Shown: one piece after another, positions 9,339 through 17,662 of the stretch
Layout of the letters: every line of letters begins with the position of its first letter
Position numbering within the stretch: position 1 is the stretch's first letter
Notes under the pieces: model-generated
Seen by the model: the letters and a program-made list of their open reading frames with translations, nothing else
What the model was told of the DNA's origin: nothing
Database searches by the model: none
Made by a program: the position numbers and the translations under genes
From: Leptolyngbya sp. PCC 7375
Lineage (GTDB): Bacteria; Cyanobacteriota; Cyanobacteriia; Phormidesmidales; Phormidesmidaceae
Length of the DNA stretch: 64,000 nt
Assembly: GCF_000316115.1 (NCBI RefSeq)
Contig: NZ_JH993797.1
Location: 2,714,486 to 2,778,485 of the forward strand
Reading direction: 5' to 3'

Positions 9339-10091
9339 CTATAGCGGCTGTTTTGCGGGCGTTCCTACCTGTCTTGGAAAATCTTTATCGGTCTTTTCAA
9401 CTTTTTTTATATACAGGCAATGCCTCAGCCCTTGGGTAAGCGGTGTTTCCCATGGACAAATGGCTACTAGCTCACCACCAAGGGTGTCCAAAGCTCCCAT
9501 GAATAGTTCCTCTTCTTCGGCAGTCCACTGACCACGAAATAGGACGGCAAACCCACTTTTTTTGAGCAGCGGCAACGCATATTCTGCACAGGTAGAGGCT
9601 GGACCGACTGCTCGCACCAGTGCCAAATCGTACTGGGCACGATGATGCGGATCCCGTCCCACCGTTTCTGCTCGCTCGGTCAAAAAGGCTGTATTAGTTA
9701 ACCCCAGTTGCTCACACAGAGTTTGCAGGAAGGCAATTTTTTTACGGGTGGAGTCTAGGAGGGTGACTTGCCATCGGGGGCGTGCGATCGCAACCGGCAC
9801 TCCAGGAAAGCCTCCCCCCGTGCCAATGTCAATTATCCGCTTTACGGTCGGTAACCAGTCCGGCTTTTCAGGCTCATACCAAGGGGCCAAACCGCTGAGG
9901 GAATCCCACAAGTGTTTTTCCCAAAACTCGTCCGGCTCAGTAATTCGCGTCAGGTTCACCTGACGATTACCCTCAACAACGCCTCGATATAACTGATCAA
10001 ACAAGGCCTGCTGTGCCTCAGAGGGCTGCCACTGCAATGTTTCCTGCCATATCTTATCGTTGCTGGGTAATGTGGCTATGGTTTCCGTCAT
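9339..10091 (-). CDS. rsmG: 16S rRNA (guanine527-N7)-methyltransferase
   Basis: SAM-dependent methylase that adds m7G at position 527 of 16S rRNA. It shows the GidB family signatures: VNLTRITEPDEFWEKHLWDS, the SAM-binding IDIGTGGGFPGVPVAIARP, LLDSTRKKIAFLQTLCEQLG and YDLALVRAVGPASTCAEYALPLL. The start is set at the ATG at 10091 (MTETIATLPS, 250 residues). A longer frame starting at 10166 would add an artificial N-terminus of NQG tripeptides encoded by a 9-bp tandem repeat. The gene follows an ABC ATPase gene on the same strand with a short gap. Confidence 0.92.
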   Translation of the reverse strand: MTETIATLPSNDKIWQETLQWQPSEAQQALFDQLYRGVVEGNRQVNLTRITEPDEFWEKHLWDSLSGLAPWYEPEKPDWLPTVKRIIDIGTGGGFPGVPVAIARPRWQVTLLDSTRKKIAFLQTLCEQLGLTNTAFLTERAETVGRDPHHRAQYDLALVRAVGPASTCAEYALPLLKKSGFAVLFRGQWTAEEEELFMGALDTLGGELVAICPWETPLTQGLRHCLYIKKVEKTDKDFPRQVGTPAKQPL

Positions 10092-10100
10092 TCCTAGATT

Positions 10101-10145
10101 CCCCTGATTCCCCTGATTCCCCTGATTCCCCTGATTCCCCTGATT
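10101..10145. repeat. 9-bp tandem repeat, five copies
   Basis: Five perfect copies of CCCCTGATT lie just upstream of the rsmG start and downstream of the ABC ATPase stop. The copy number is likely variable between strains. On the minus strand they read as repeated Asn-Gln-Gly if translated. Confidence 0.9.
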
Positions 10146-10170
10146 TATTGGGTTTACCCAACCCAACGAC

Positions 10171-10821
10171 TCACGCGACTGGAGCCGCCTCTAATGGCTG
10201 ATTAACCAGCTCTCCATTGTGCAATGACCAGCAGTAATCTGCCAAATGGGCCAAATCACTAGCATCGTGGGACACCACCAGCAAACTCCAGTTTTTTTTG
10301 AGCTCTGCCAAGAGACCGATGAGTTGCTGTTTCATCGACCAGTCCAGCCCAGCCGTTGGTTCATCCAGCAACAGCAAATAGGGCTGTCGAATCAGCTGTA
10401 CAGCTAAAGCCAAACGACGCTGCTGACCACCGCTGAGGGCATGGGGCGCAGTCTGCAACCCAATTTCACCAAGACCGACTGAATCCAGGGCCTTGGCAAC
10501 GGGTTCAGACCCAAGTTCAGGATGACCAATGCGCAACTCTTCCAGGATGGTGTGACCACAAAAATGACGCTCTGGAAACTGAAATACTAAACCGGCCAAT
10601 TGTTGCAGTGTTTCCGGCTGAAGTTCCTGATTGCGCCAATGTAGCGTGCCCTTAGACGGAGACACCAATCCCGCTAAAATTTCCAATAACGTGCTCTTTC
10701 CCGAACCACTTGGCCCCACAATCAGCCCCATTTTTTGGGGTTCTAGAGTAAATGAAATATGCTTCAAAATAGGCGCTACACTAGCCGCTGGGTGGTAGGA
10801 AACATTATCAAGGGTGAGCAT
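10171..10821 (-). CDS. ABC transporter ATP-binding protein, ECF/CbiO-like
   Basis: ATPase subunit of about 216 residues. Walker A is GPSGSGKST, the Q-loop region is LVFQFPERHFCG, the signature is LSGGQQRRLALA and Walker B is YLLLLDEPTAGLD, with the switch His in VVSHDASD. The QFPERHFCGHT stretch after the Q-loop is typical of energy-coupling-factor and CbiO-type ATPases, and of their cyanobacterial/plastid relatives. The start is placed at the ATG at 10821 (MLTLDNVSYHP); an upstream in-frame ATG at 10842 is less likely. No permease or substrate-binding subunit is adjacent, so the substrate cannot be named. Confidence 0.85.
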   Translation of the reverse strand: MLTLDNVSYHPAASVAPILKHISFTLEPQKMGLIVGPSGSGKSTLLEILAGLVSPSKGTLHWRNQELQPETLQQLAGLVFQFPERHFCGHTILEELRIGHPELGSEPVAKALDSVGLGEIGLQTAPHALSGGQQRRLALAVQLIRQPYLLLLDEPTAGLDWSMKQQLIGLLAELKKNWSLLVVSHDASDLAHLADYCWSLHNGELVNQPLEAAPVA

Positions 10822-10943
10822 TAGGGCAACAAGAAAGGCCATCTCACACTATAGCCAAGTTTTCCCCTTGCAGGGATTTAGGAAAAACGTAGAGGTTCAA
10901 AGAGCTTGCTATTCTATATACCTGGAATAACAAAACCTACGCT

Positions 10944-11396
10944 ATGGAAATTCGCTTTCGCGAGTGCGACTTCTTCAATTTGTGGATTTGGCTAGAACTC
11001 GACAATGTTCCCTCCGCCATGGAACAACAGTATATCGAAGAAATTTTTGACTCATGGTTTTTCCTGGGCAAATTAGGTGGCTTTAATGCTGAGAACTTGC
11101 AAGTTCAAGATGGTGGCCACGAAATCAGCTACATAGACTACGACAACGATGGCGCTGAAAACAGCCTAATGTCGGTTATGCACAATATGTCTGATGTGCA
11201 ATTTCAGGGCACCTGGGCTCGCTGCTGGTTTGATCTGGGCACCACCGATGCCCTGGCTCTAGATGTATTGGTAAACACATTGAAACAGTTCAGCAAAGAC
11301 TATATCAATATCAATCGCGTCTACATCGGTGGCGAAAACGAAGACTGGCCTATCCCCCGTGATCAACATGCTGACTTTGTCGATGCAATGCATTAA
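10944..11396 (+). CDS. DUF3531 family protein
   Basis: A 150-residue protein with the features of the cyanobacteria/plastid family DUF3531. These are the N-terminal MEIRFRECDFFNLWIWLE, an acidic ISYIDYDNDGAEN stretch, ARCWFDLGTTDALALDVLVN and a C-terminal YIGGENEDWPIP. It appears soluble, acidic and without a signal peptide. Function is unknown. It is divergent from the ABC ATPase gene and is followed 30 bases later by another small gene on the same strand, so the two may be co-transcribed. Confidence 0.8.
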   Translation: MEIRFRECDFFNLWIWLELDNVPSAMEQQYIEEIFDSWFFLGKLGGFNAENLQVQDGGHEISYIDYDNDGAENSLMSVMHNMSDVQFQGTWARCWFDLGTTDALALDVLVNTLKQFSKDYININRVYIGGENEDWPIPRDQHADFVDAMH

Positions 11397-11426
11397 ATCG
11401 ATACTGGGTAGATTTCACCAGTCATA

Positions 11427-11711
11427 ATGACAGTGCCCTCTCAAAGAACATCTATCATGGACTACGCAGCCCAGCGTCAAGCTAGCCTAGAATCCCCGGT
11501 CTTTCGCCAGTTAGACCAATGGCTCACCAAACGCATTCGCGATCTCAGCGTGGATGCTCTGGCCTCCAAAGCATTTACCTGTACGGCCTGTGGTGAAGTC
11601 GAGGGTGAATACATTGTGGACTATGAAGGCAAAACCTATCGATTTGATACGGCTACAACCTACGCTTTTCTGGAATTTATCTTGGCAAAACAACCCACTA
11701 CAGTGAAGTAG
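11427..11711 (+). CDS. hypothetical small protein with one CxxC pair
   Basis: 94 residues, or 84 if the ATG at 11457 (MDYAAQRQ) is used. I do not recognise the family. It has a charged helical N-terminus (RQLDQWLTKRIRDLSVDAL), one CTAC motif in the middle and a C-terminal part rich in aromatic residues (YEGKTYRFDTATTYAFLEFI). A single CxxC could bind metal as a dimer or act in redox chemistry; neither can be shown. The gene is 30 bases after the DUF3531 gene and converges on the CpcT-type lyase gene. Confidence 0.65.
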   Translation: MTVPSQRTSIMDYAAQRQASLESPVFRQLDQWLTKRIRDLSVDALASKAFTCTACGEVEGEYIVDYEGKTYRFDTATTYAFLEFILAKQPTTVK

Positions 11712-11723
11712 GACGATCTCTTC

Positions 11724-12314
11724 CTAAACCACTACTTCATCAGCAAATCGCTGGCGTTTCTCAAATTCAAAGGGTCCGGCAATGGAGCCCCATAGTAACT
11801 CATCGGTCTCTGGGTCGCGACCTCGATCGTAGCTGATGAGCTTATCGTCAGTAATCTCAAATTCGTTATCTAGATAGCTAGTCTTGCCCTGGCGGACGAC
11901 TATGCAATTTTTGCCTGGCACGACTTTACCAATAAAGCTATGGCCGGTCCAGCGTACAGTCATGTCACAACCCGTCATTTTTTCAATATGGTCCGCCGTT
12001 AATGTAGCCAATTTCGCCAGATCTCGACCTGCCCCGACAACAGCCTCCTGATCTTTGAAGGAATAATTTTCAAGCAAAATGTGATCGTCCTGCGGTAGAA
12101 AACGCAGCACTCGCACCCGGTAAGGTTGCCCCAACATGAAGTCGTATGCTTGCTCAAGATACAAACAATTCCCTGACAAAAAGTTCGATGGCAACGGGCG
12201 CATGCACACCCGAATATGGGCAAAAAAGGGAGGATTTTCAATTGCTTGGGCCTGGTTACTAAAATCAGCAGCCATCCACTTGAGCAAGGTACAAATATCG
12301 GTTGGGTGAGACAT
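11724..12314 (-). CDS. cpcT: phycobilin lyase, CpcT/CpeT family
   Basis: CpcT-type lyases attach phycocyanobilin to Cys-155-type sites of phycocyanin and phycoerythrocyanin beta subunits. The 196-residue length is usual. Typical stretches are LLKWMAADFSNQAQAIENPP, ENPPFFAHIRVCMRPLP, LYLEQAYDFMLGQPYRVRVL, the KMTGCDMTVRWTGHSFIGKV strand pair and the C-terminal WGSIAGPFEFEKRQ. It is divergent from a CpcS-family lyase gene, so the 214-base spacer probably holds promoters for both. The presence of both lyases indicates a phycobilisome-bearing organism. Confidence 0.88.
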   Translation of the reverse strand: MSHPTDICTLLKWMAADFSNQAQAIENPPFFAHIRVCMRPLPSNFLSGNCLYLEQAYDFMLGQPYRVRVLRFLPQDDHILLENYSFKDQEAVVGAGRDLAKLATLTADHIEKMTGCDMTVRWTGHSFIGKVVPGKNCIVVRQGKTSYLDNEFEITDDKLISYDRGRDPETDELLWGSIAGPFEFEKRQRFADEVVV

Positions 12315-12528
12315 ATAAGCAGGGATTAGTAGCTGAATTCTCTAACTAAGAGGCGTCAGCACGGACAACGTAGACAAGTCGCATACCCATGGCTCAGTTT
12401 TCTGGTCAGATGACGTATGACATCCAGATGACATCCAGACTACCAAGCATAAGGATTCTCTCAGGCTAAGCATTGATGCGACTTTGCCATTTATTATGAA
12501 AAGATAAAATCCTTTTAAGAGCAACCCC

Positions 12529-13086
12529 ATGGAGCTTCGCTCAGTTTTTCATACATTTTTTGACCACTGTGTTGGTAGTTGGTCCACAGAGCGTACTTAT
12601 CACTATCTCACTCAAAACGAAGTAGAGCGTTCCCACACTGACTTTCAAGTATCGCCAATCACGTCAGAGATTAAGACTAAAGTGCTGTCTGACAATGCCT
12701 ACAGTGACGTTAAGGATCTAGATGCGTTACCAGGCTTTCGCCTTGCTTTTAATACGGTGTCGGAAAAAGGCGAAAAGGTTTCTCAAAGTCTGAATTTGCT
12801 CTTTGTCACCCACACGGAAACTGGTCATATTTTAGAGGGCGACTATCTCCGCGATCGCGCCTATGAAGAAGCCCGTCCCATCATCTCCCACTTTCGGTTC
12901 GACACCAACACAAACGAACTGTTGATGACCACCAATTACACTCGGGTGGTTTCAGTCGACTCCATTACCCTAATCAATCCCCAAACTCGGATTCGACGCA
13001 TTCTCAATTACCTGCGACCACCGGCAGGTCAACCCCTGGAAACATTGGGTTTAGTAGGTTTCGGCGTTGAACAAAAGGGGGCTTAA
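12529..13086 (+). CDS. phycobiliprotein lyase, CpcS/CpeS family
   Basis: Lipocalin-fold bilin lyase of the CpcS/CpeS group (185 residues), which ligates phycobilin to Cys-82-type sites of phycobiliproteins. Typical features are the N-terminal FFDHCVGSWSTERTYHYL (FF..C.G.W...RTYHYL), then a run of beta strands with FRLAFNTVSEKGEKVSQSLN and FRFDTNTNELLMTTNY, and a C-terminal RTRRI-like strand (TRIRRILNYLRP). Which subclass (CpcS-I, CpcU or CpcS-III) and which substrate subunit cannot be decided here. An imperfect hairpin follows at 13103-13152. Confidence 0.85.
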   Translation: MELRSVFHTFFDHCVGSWSTERTYHYLTQNEVERSHTDFQVSPITSEIKTKVLSDNAYSDVKDLDALPGFRLAFNTVSEKGEKVSQSLNLLFVTHTETGHILEGDYLRDRAYEEARPIISHFRFDTNTNELLMTTNYTRVVSVDSITLINPQTRIRRILNYLRPPAGQPLETLGLVGFGVEQKGA

Positions 13087-13102
13087 AGCACGTAGATAGA
13101 AA

Positions 13103-13152
13103 TCAGGCTATGAAATCCAGATGTGAACTTTATTCTAGATCCCATAGCCTGA
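13103..13152 (+). terminator. possible terminator hairpin after the CpcS-type gene
   Basis: Ten-base inverted repeat TCAGGCTATG / CATAGCCTGA with a loop of 30 bases, 17 bases after the stop. The long loop and the lack of a T-run make this weak. Confidence 0.35.
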
Positions 13153-13314
13153 CCTCCAAACTGCCCTCAAAACCCACTGCTCTGGTGACTTACGGAACCG
13201 GAACAAATGAAGGTGTATTGATTTCTATAACAGTTAAACAAAATTACCCAAGCTAACGGGAAAGCTGGGGTAACTCTTATAGAACAGATACATCTTTGCT
13301 ACGGAGAGCGCACA

Positions 13315-14457
13315 GTGGGCTTATTTGAGAAAGTTCGGGCCGAGTTTATTGACATTATTGAATGGCTCGATCCATCGCAAGACACTATTGCCTATCGCTT
13401 TGAACGGTTTCAGAATGAAATCAAAATGGGGGCGCAGCTGATAGTCCGTCCCGGTCAAGTTGCGATTCTAGTGGGCGAAGGCCAGGTCGCCGATATCTAT
13501 GAGCCGGGCCGCTACCGCCTAGAAACCCAGAATATGCCCGTCCTAACGACACTGATGGGCTGGAAATACGGCTTTAACTCTCCATTTAAAGCTGAGGTTT
13601 ATTTTTTTAATACCAAGATTTTTACCAACCTAAAATGGGGTACGGCTAATCCCATTACTATCCGTGATCCCGAGTTGGGGCCAGTGCGTCTGAGAGCCTA
13701 TGGTACCTATACGATGCGGGTCAATAATGCTCGCACATTGCTAGAGCAGCTGATCAGCACCGATGGCCTCTTCCAAACTGACGAAATCAGCGATCATTTA
13801 CGCAACATGATCGTGTCAGCCTTTGCCAGTTGGGTAGGTCAGGATCAAACACCATTATTTGACCTGGCCGCCAACTATCAGGCCATGGGCGAACAAGTGC
13901 GCGCAGCTATGCAGCCCAATATGGAGCAGTTTGGCTTAGAGTTACGCCAGTTACTCATCGAGAATATTTCACTCCCCCCCGAAGTCGAAGCTGCCCTTGA
14001 TAAGCGCGCCTCCATCGGTATTTTGGGCAACATGCAGCAATATACCCAATACCAGGCCGCTAATGCCATCGAGCAATCGGCTAAAAATCCGGCTGGAGCT
14101 AGCCCTGGCCTTGACCTCGGTGTCGGCATCGCCATGGGTCAGCAGATTGCCAATGCCATGAATCCAAGAGCTACAGCTGCACCCACTGCACCGGCCCCCG
14201 CTGCACCAACTGCACCGGCCCCCGCTGCACCACCGGCCCCGGCTGCACCACCGCCACCCATGCCAACCGCCGTCTGGTATATCACCCGTGACGGTCAAAA
14301 TTTTGGTCCTTATGCCCAAGACCAGCTACTGGCCAATGGATTAACGGCTCAGTCCAATGTGTGGAAACAGGGCATGGCTGGCTGGCAAGCGGCCAATACG
14401 GTACCTGAGTTACAAACATTGTTGAACAGTGTGCCACCACCGCCACCGGGGGCTTAG
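13315..14457 (+). CDS. SPFH-domain protein with C-terminal GYF_2 domain
   Basis: 380 residues. The first ~230 resemble the SPFH-domain group often called virion-core-protein-like (YdjI). Typical stretches are FEKVRAEFIDIIEWLDPSQD, RPGQVAILVGEGQVADIYEPG, WGTANPITIRDPELGPVRLRAYGTY (quoted in parts) and IENISLPPEVEAALDKRASI. An Ala/Pro-rich linker of repeated APAAPTAP units follows at about 285-325. A GYF_2-type domain then comes at about 325-375 (WYITRDGQNFGPYAQDQL, NVWKQGMAGWQAA), normally a proline-rich-peptide binder. The start is GTG. The next gene, a zinc-ribbon membrane protein, is the usual neighbour of this family. The pair may form a membrane-associated scaffold; that role is inferred. 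Confidence 0.8.
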   Translation: MGLFEKVRAEFIDIIEWLDPSQDTIAYRFERFQNEIKMGAQLIVRPGQVAILVGEGQVADIYEPGRYRLETQNMPVLTTLMGWKYGFNSPFKAEVYFFNTKIFTNLKWGTANPITIRDPELGPVRLRAYGTYTMRVNNARTLLEQLISTDGLFQTDEISDHLRNMIVSAFASWVGQDQTPLFDLAANYQAMGEQVRAAMQPNMEQFGLELRQLLIENISLPPEVEAALDKRASIGILGNMQQYTQYQAANAIEQSAKNPAGASPGLDLGVGIAMGQQIANAMNPRATAAPTAPAPAAPTAPAPAAPPAPAAPPPPMPTAVWYITRDGQNFGPYAQDQLLANGLTAQSNVWKQGMAGWQAANTVPELQTLLNSVPPPPPGA

Positions 14458-14688
14458 CCTCACCCTATAAAGCCCCCTCCTGGGACCCTTACAGATTCTT
14501 AGCAGGCAAAAACTCTCTCTATGAAGCGAACATTGCTTCCAAGGAATAGCTTGGATCGACACTTAGCCATAACGGCTGAGAACCCACCCCTGCACTCTCC
14601 CAGGAGGAGAGTTTGTTAGCAAATTTCTTACTAGATAACTTCACGAAAGCGTTTTCCCAATTCCCTACTCCCTATTCGCCACTTCCCA

Positions 14689-15834
14689 ATGGAGCCCACA
14701 ACCTCCGTTAACCAATATAAATGCCCTGGCTGCAAGGCAGACATGGCTTTTGACCCCAATCTTGGGCAACTTCAATGTCCCTACTGCGGTCGCGCCGAAG
14801 CGATGCCAGAGGTAACGGCTACGAAGCTCAGTGCCACATTACAGGAACATGATTTAGCGGCATTCATTGAAACAAACCGCACGCACATTGCCCAGTTAGC
14901 AACCACAGCCCAGGAAGTTAATTGTCCGGGCTGCCGAGCCACCATTACCTTTGAACCACCTGATGTGGCGGGGAAATGTCCCTTCTGTGCCACCAGCATT
15001 GTTACCCAGAAGAGCCATGCGGCTGATCCCACCCTGGCTCCATCGGGTCTGGTTCCCTTTACCGTGGGACGCAAGGTGGCCCTAAAAAACCTACGAGACT
15101 GGCTAGCGTTTCGTTGGGATTGGAAAGACCTGAAGGCCATCTTCTTGCCTGGAAAGCTCAAGGAGCTAGCTCAAAATAAAGCGTTAACCGGCGTTTATCT
15201 ACCGTTTTGGACCTATGATGCCCAAACAGACAGCCGCTATCGGGGTGAACGGGGCGAACATTACTACGAAACCGAGACTTATACGACGACCAACGCTGAC
15301 GGTGAGTCAGAAACTAAAACTCGCCAAGTTCAACGCACCCGCTGGTATTCAGCCTCAGGGCGTGTGTCTAGATTTTTTGATGATGTGTTGGTGCCGGCCA
15401 CTAAAGCCATTAGCGACAAAAAACTGCGGAAACTATGGCCCACCCTGGCAGTATCTCAACTCAAGCCCTACAGCGCTGAGTACCTGGCAGGCTTTAAGGC
15501 ACAGCGGTATGCAATTCCAGTAAAAGAAGGGTTTGAGCTCGCTAAGGCGATCATGACAGAGCCTATCCGCAGTGATATCCGCTCTGATATTGGTGGCGAT
15601 GAACAACGCATTCATTCAGTATCGACGGACTACTCTCAAGAAACGTTTAAACACATTTTGCTACCCGTGTGGATGGCCAGCTATCGCTATGGGGGGAAAA
15701 CCTATCAGGTGTTGATCAATGCCCAAACAGGCAACGTGATGGGCGATCGTCCTATAGCAACCTGGAAAGTGGCATTAGTGATCGAGATCGCAACCCTGAT
15801 TCTCATAATCGTTATTGTGGCCGCCAACGGATAA
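14689..15834 (+). CDS. double zinc-ribbon protein with C-terminal membrane helix
   Basis: 381 residues. The N-terminus has two zinc-ribbon units: CPGCKADM with CPYCGR (about 8-35), and CPGCRATI with CPFCAT (about 80-105). A middle beta-rich region (TGVYLPFWTYDAQTDSRYRG, and KTRQVQRTRWYSASGRVSRF) matches proteins annotated as primosomal-N'-helicase-like or TFIIB-type zinc ribbon. A final hydrophobic helix (WKVALVIEIATLILIIVIVA) anchors the C-terminus. It follows the SPFH-GYF gene by 231 bases on the same strand. The exact function is unknown. Confidence 0.75.
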   Translation: MEPTTSVNQYKCPGCKADMAFDPNLGQLQCPYCGRAEAMPEVTATKLSATLQEHDLAAFIETNRTHIAQLATTAQEVNCPGCRATITFEPPDVAGKCPFCATSIVTQKSHAADPTLAPSGLVPFTVGRKVALKNLRDWLAFRWDWKDLKAIFLPGKLKELAQNKALTGVYLPFWTYDAQTDSRYRGERGEHYYETETYTTTNADGESETKTRQVQRTRWYSASGRVSRFFDDVLVPATKAISDKKLRKLWPTLAVSQLKPYSAEYLAGFKAQRYAIPVKEGFELAKAIMTEPIRSDIRSDIGGDEQRIHSVSTDYSQETFKHILLPVWMASYRYGGKTYQVLINAQTGNVMGDRPIATWKVALVIEIATLILIIVIVAANG

Positions 15835-15941
15835 CCGACCATTGAACCGAATCAATGGTTCATAGAAAACATCTCTAAGCCTTGACTTAAGCATTATCCA
15901 AGTTTTTTTCAAACACCCATTGCCGATTCAAAAAATAGTGT

Positions 15942-15959
15942 TTAACATTTAGTTACAAG
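15942..15959 (+). promoter_or_regulatory. HLR1-like element upstream of the hli gene
   Basis: TTAACATT-TA-GTTACAAG is close to the high-light regulatory element HLR1: two (G/T)TTACA(T/A)(T/A) repeats 2 bases apart, bound by the response regulator RpaB. Each half has one mismatch. It sits about 40 bases before the Hli start codon, the usual target of this control. Confidence 0.55.
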
Positions 15960-16000
15960 GTGTAACCCACCTTAACGTTTCGCTTGAAGGACTTGGAATC

Positions 16001-16144
16001 ATGACTGAAGAGAACGCAAAGTTTGGTTTTACTCAGCTCGCTGAAAACTGGAATGGTCGCTTGGCTATGCTAGGTTTTGTCATTGGTCTAGCTACTGAGC
16101 TAATGACTGGTCAGGGCATCCTATCCCAGTTGGGCTTAATGTAA
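16001..16144 (+). CDS. high-light-inducible protein (Hli/Scp, one-helix chlorophyll-binding)
   Basis: Complete 47-residue frame: an N-terminal MTEENAKFGFTQLAENWNGR, then the chlorophyll a/b-binding helix with ENWNGRLAMLGFVIGLATEL. The ExxNxR...G motif supplies chlorophyll ligands in this family. Hli proteins sit in thylakoid membranes as dimers with chlorophyll and carotenoid and protect photosystem assembly under strong light. An HLR1-like site lies upstream and a strong intrinsic terminator downstream, so this is a single-gene unit. Confidence 0.9.
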   Translation: MTEENAKFGFTQLAENWNGRLAMLGFVIGLATELMTGQGILSQLGLM

Positions 16145-16218
16145 ACCTGAGATTAAACAGGTCATTAAAAGATGATATCTCCAGTATCAGTCTTTTTTTG
16201 TACAGTCAGAGAACTATG

Positions 16219-16244
16219 GGACAAGTTTCGGCTTGTCCTTTTTT
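16219..16244 (+). terminator. intrinsic terminator after the hli gene
   Basis: GGACAAG / CTTGTCC stem with a TTTCGG loop followed by a run of six T, about 75 bases after the hli stop. Confidence 0.85.
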
Positions 16245-16331
16245 GTCGGAAGTGCCTGAATTCTGAGTTCTGAAGTATCTATGCTTTTGCTGGAAGACCG
16301 AAGATAAAGGTCATCAACTCACAACTCAAAC

Positions 16332-16643
16332 TTATTCTTCCTCCTCAAATTCTGCCCAAGTCGCCACGGCCTTCAGCTCAAGGGGAATTTGATCATCGGG
16401 ATGAAACTCCAAGATCGTCTCCCGATATCCCAGATAACCTGACTCCGTAAATGACATCAGCATACGGGCCAGGGCAATCCACACTGTTTCGTCAAACTCC
16501 CAGTCATGACTAAAGCCAGCGCGGTCAGCAATGGACTTGAGTGCCCAAAAATAGCTATTGCGGACGACGGATCCTTTCTTTTTGTAGGGGGGCACATCGT
16601 CCTGATAGATAAATAAAACTTGATTGCTGATCTTTGCTCTCAT
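16332..16643 (-). CDS. hypothetical protein, about 103 residues
   Basis: I do not recognise this protein. It is acidic at the C-terminus (WAEFEEEE), aromatic-rich, without a signal peptide or membrane helix. Notable stretches are VLFIYQDDVPPYKKKGSVVR and EFDETVWIALARMLMSF. The start is taken at the ATG at 16643 (MRAKISNQ); an in-frame ATG at 16652 is possible. It is divergent from the ABC ATPase gene, with a short shared upstream region. Confidence 0.6.
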   Translation of the reverse strand: MRAKISNQVLFIYQDDVPPYKKKGSVVRNSYFWALKSIADRAGFSHDWEFDETVWIALARMLMSFTESGYLGYRETILEFHPDDQIPLELKAVATWAEFEEEE

Positions 16644-16697
16644 GGGGGTCAATGTTCTACAACTGTATCCATACCTTCATTTCTTCTAAAACATCCC

Positions 16698-17552
16698 ATG
16701 GTGGCGGCTGTTTGCCTGCGTAACGTTCACAAAGTCTATAACAACACCTGTGTGGTCAATGATCTATCACTGACGATTCAACCGGGTGAAATCTTTGGTC
16801 TGCTTGGGCCTAATGGTGCAGGTAAATCCACCACAATTCGCATGGTGACCACCCTGACCCGGGCCACCCAGGGAGACATTGTTGTCTCTGGCTATGATGT
16901 GCAACGGCAGAAAGCCGAGGTGCGTCGTCAAATTGGCGTGGTACTACAGCAAACTAGCGTTGATGGGGATCTGTCTGTCTGGGAAAATATGGAATTCCAC
17001 GGCAGAATGCATCATTTACCCAACCCACGACGGCAGCGCGATATTGATCAATGGCTGGCCTATGTGGAACTATCTGAACGCCGTAATGATAAGGTAAAAA
17101 CCCTATCAGGCGGCATGAAACGACGATTACAAATTGCCCGTGCCCTATTACATAAGCCCAAGATTCTCTTCCTAGATGAACCTACAGTGGGCCTAGATCC
17201 ACAAACCCGTCGCCGTCTATGGGAAATTATCCTCGACCTGAACAAGCAGCAGGGGGTGACGATGCTACTAACCACGCATTATATGGAAGAGGTTGAGTAC
17301 CTGTGCGATCGCATCGGCATTATGGACCAGGGGCAGCTGATTGAAATGGGCACGTTGGCGGAGCTGCGCTCCAACCACGGCGAAGGTATCGTCATCAAAC
17401 AAACTGACGACCGTTGGAACTATACCTTTTTCCCCACCCTCCAAGACGCCAATCACTATTTGGACCAGCAGCCTGATAAGACCGGCATGATGACCCGTCC
17501 CTCCAACTTAGAAGATATTTTCGTTGAGCTGACCGGCCATAATCTGGACTAA
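16698..17552 (+). CDS. ABC transporter ATP-binding protein, DrrA/CcmA-type
   Basis: 284 residues from the ATG at 16698 (MVAAVCLRNVHKVYNN). Complete ABC ATPase: Walker A GPNGAGKST, Q-loop VVLQQTSVDGDLSV, signature LSGGMKRRLQIA, Walker B ILFLDEPTVGLDP, and switch His in LLTTHYMEEVEYLCDRIGIM. The DrrA-like LSGGMKRRL and the C-terminal segment ending LEDIFVELTGHN are typical of ABC-2-type exporters for drugs, lipids or polysaccharides. No ABC-2 permease lies nearby in this window, so partner and substrate are unknown. A hairpin terminator follows. Confidence 0.88.
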   Translation: MVAAVCLRNVHKVYNNTCVVNDLSLTIQPGEIFGLLGPNGAGKSTTIRMVTTLTRATQGDIVVSGYDVQRQKAEVRRQIGVVLQQTSVDGDLSVWENMEFHGRMHHLPNPRRQRDIDQWLAYVELSERRNDKVKTLSGGMKRRLQIARALLHKPKILFLDEPTVGLDPQTRRRLWEIILDLNKQQGVTMLLTTHYMEEVEYLCDRIGIMDQGQLIEMGTLAELRSNHGEGIVIKQTDDRWNYTFFPTLQDANHYLDQQPDKTGMMTRPSNLEDIFVELTGHNLD

Positions 17553-17573
17553 CGTAATCCCACCAAACACAAA

Positions 17574-17600
17574 GAGGGATGACCCAATAAGTCATCCCTC
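17574..17600 (+). terminator. hairpin terminator after the DrrA-type gene
   Basis: Perfect 10-bp stem GAGGGATGAC / GTCATCCCTC with a 7-base loop, 21 bases after the stop codon. Confidence 0.7.
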
Positions 17601-17620
17601 AACCCAAATAATCAATAATA

Positions 17621-17646
17621 TAGGGGCGTTCCATGGAACGCCCCTA
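17621..17646. repeat. dispersed palindromic repeat, copy 1
   Basis: Perfect 26-bp palindrome beginning TAGGGGCGTTCC and centred on CCATGG. Related copies occur at 24410-24445 and 53621-53648. It lies between two gene ends and could fold into a strong hairpin. Confidence 0.8.
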
Positions 17647-17662
17647 CACCGTATAAATTCTA

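Noticed and set aside
14160..14270. GC-rich repeats inside the SPFH gene as a mobile or satellite element
   Set aside because: They encode the Ala/Pro linker in frame and are best read as a flexible protein linker.
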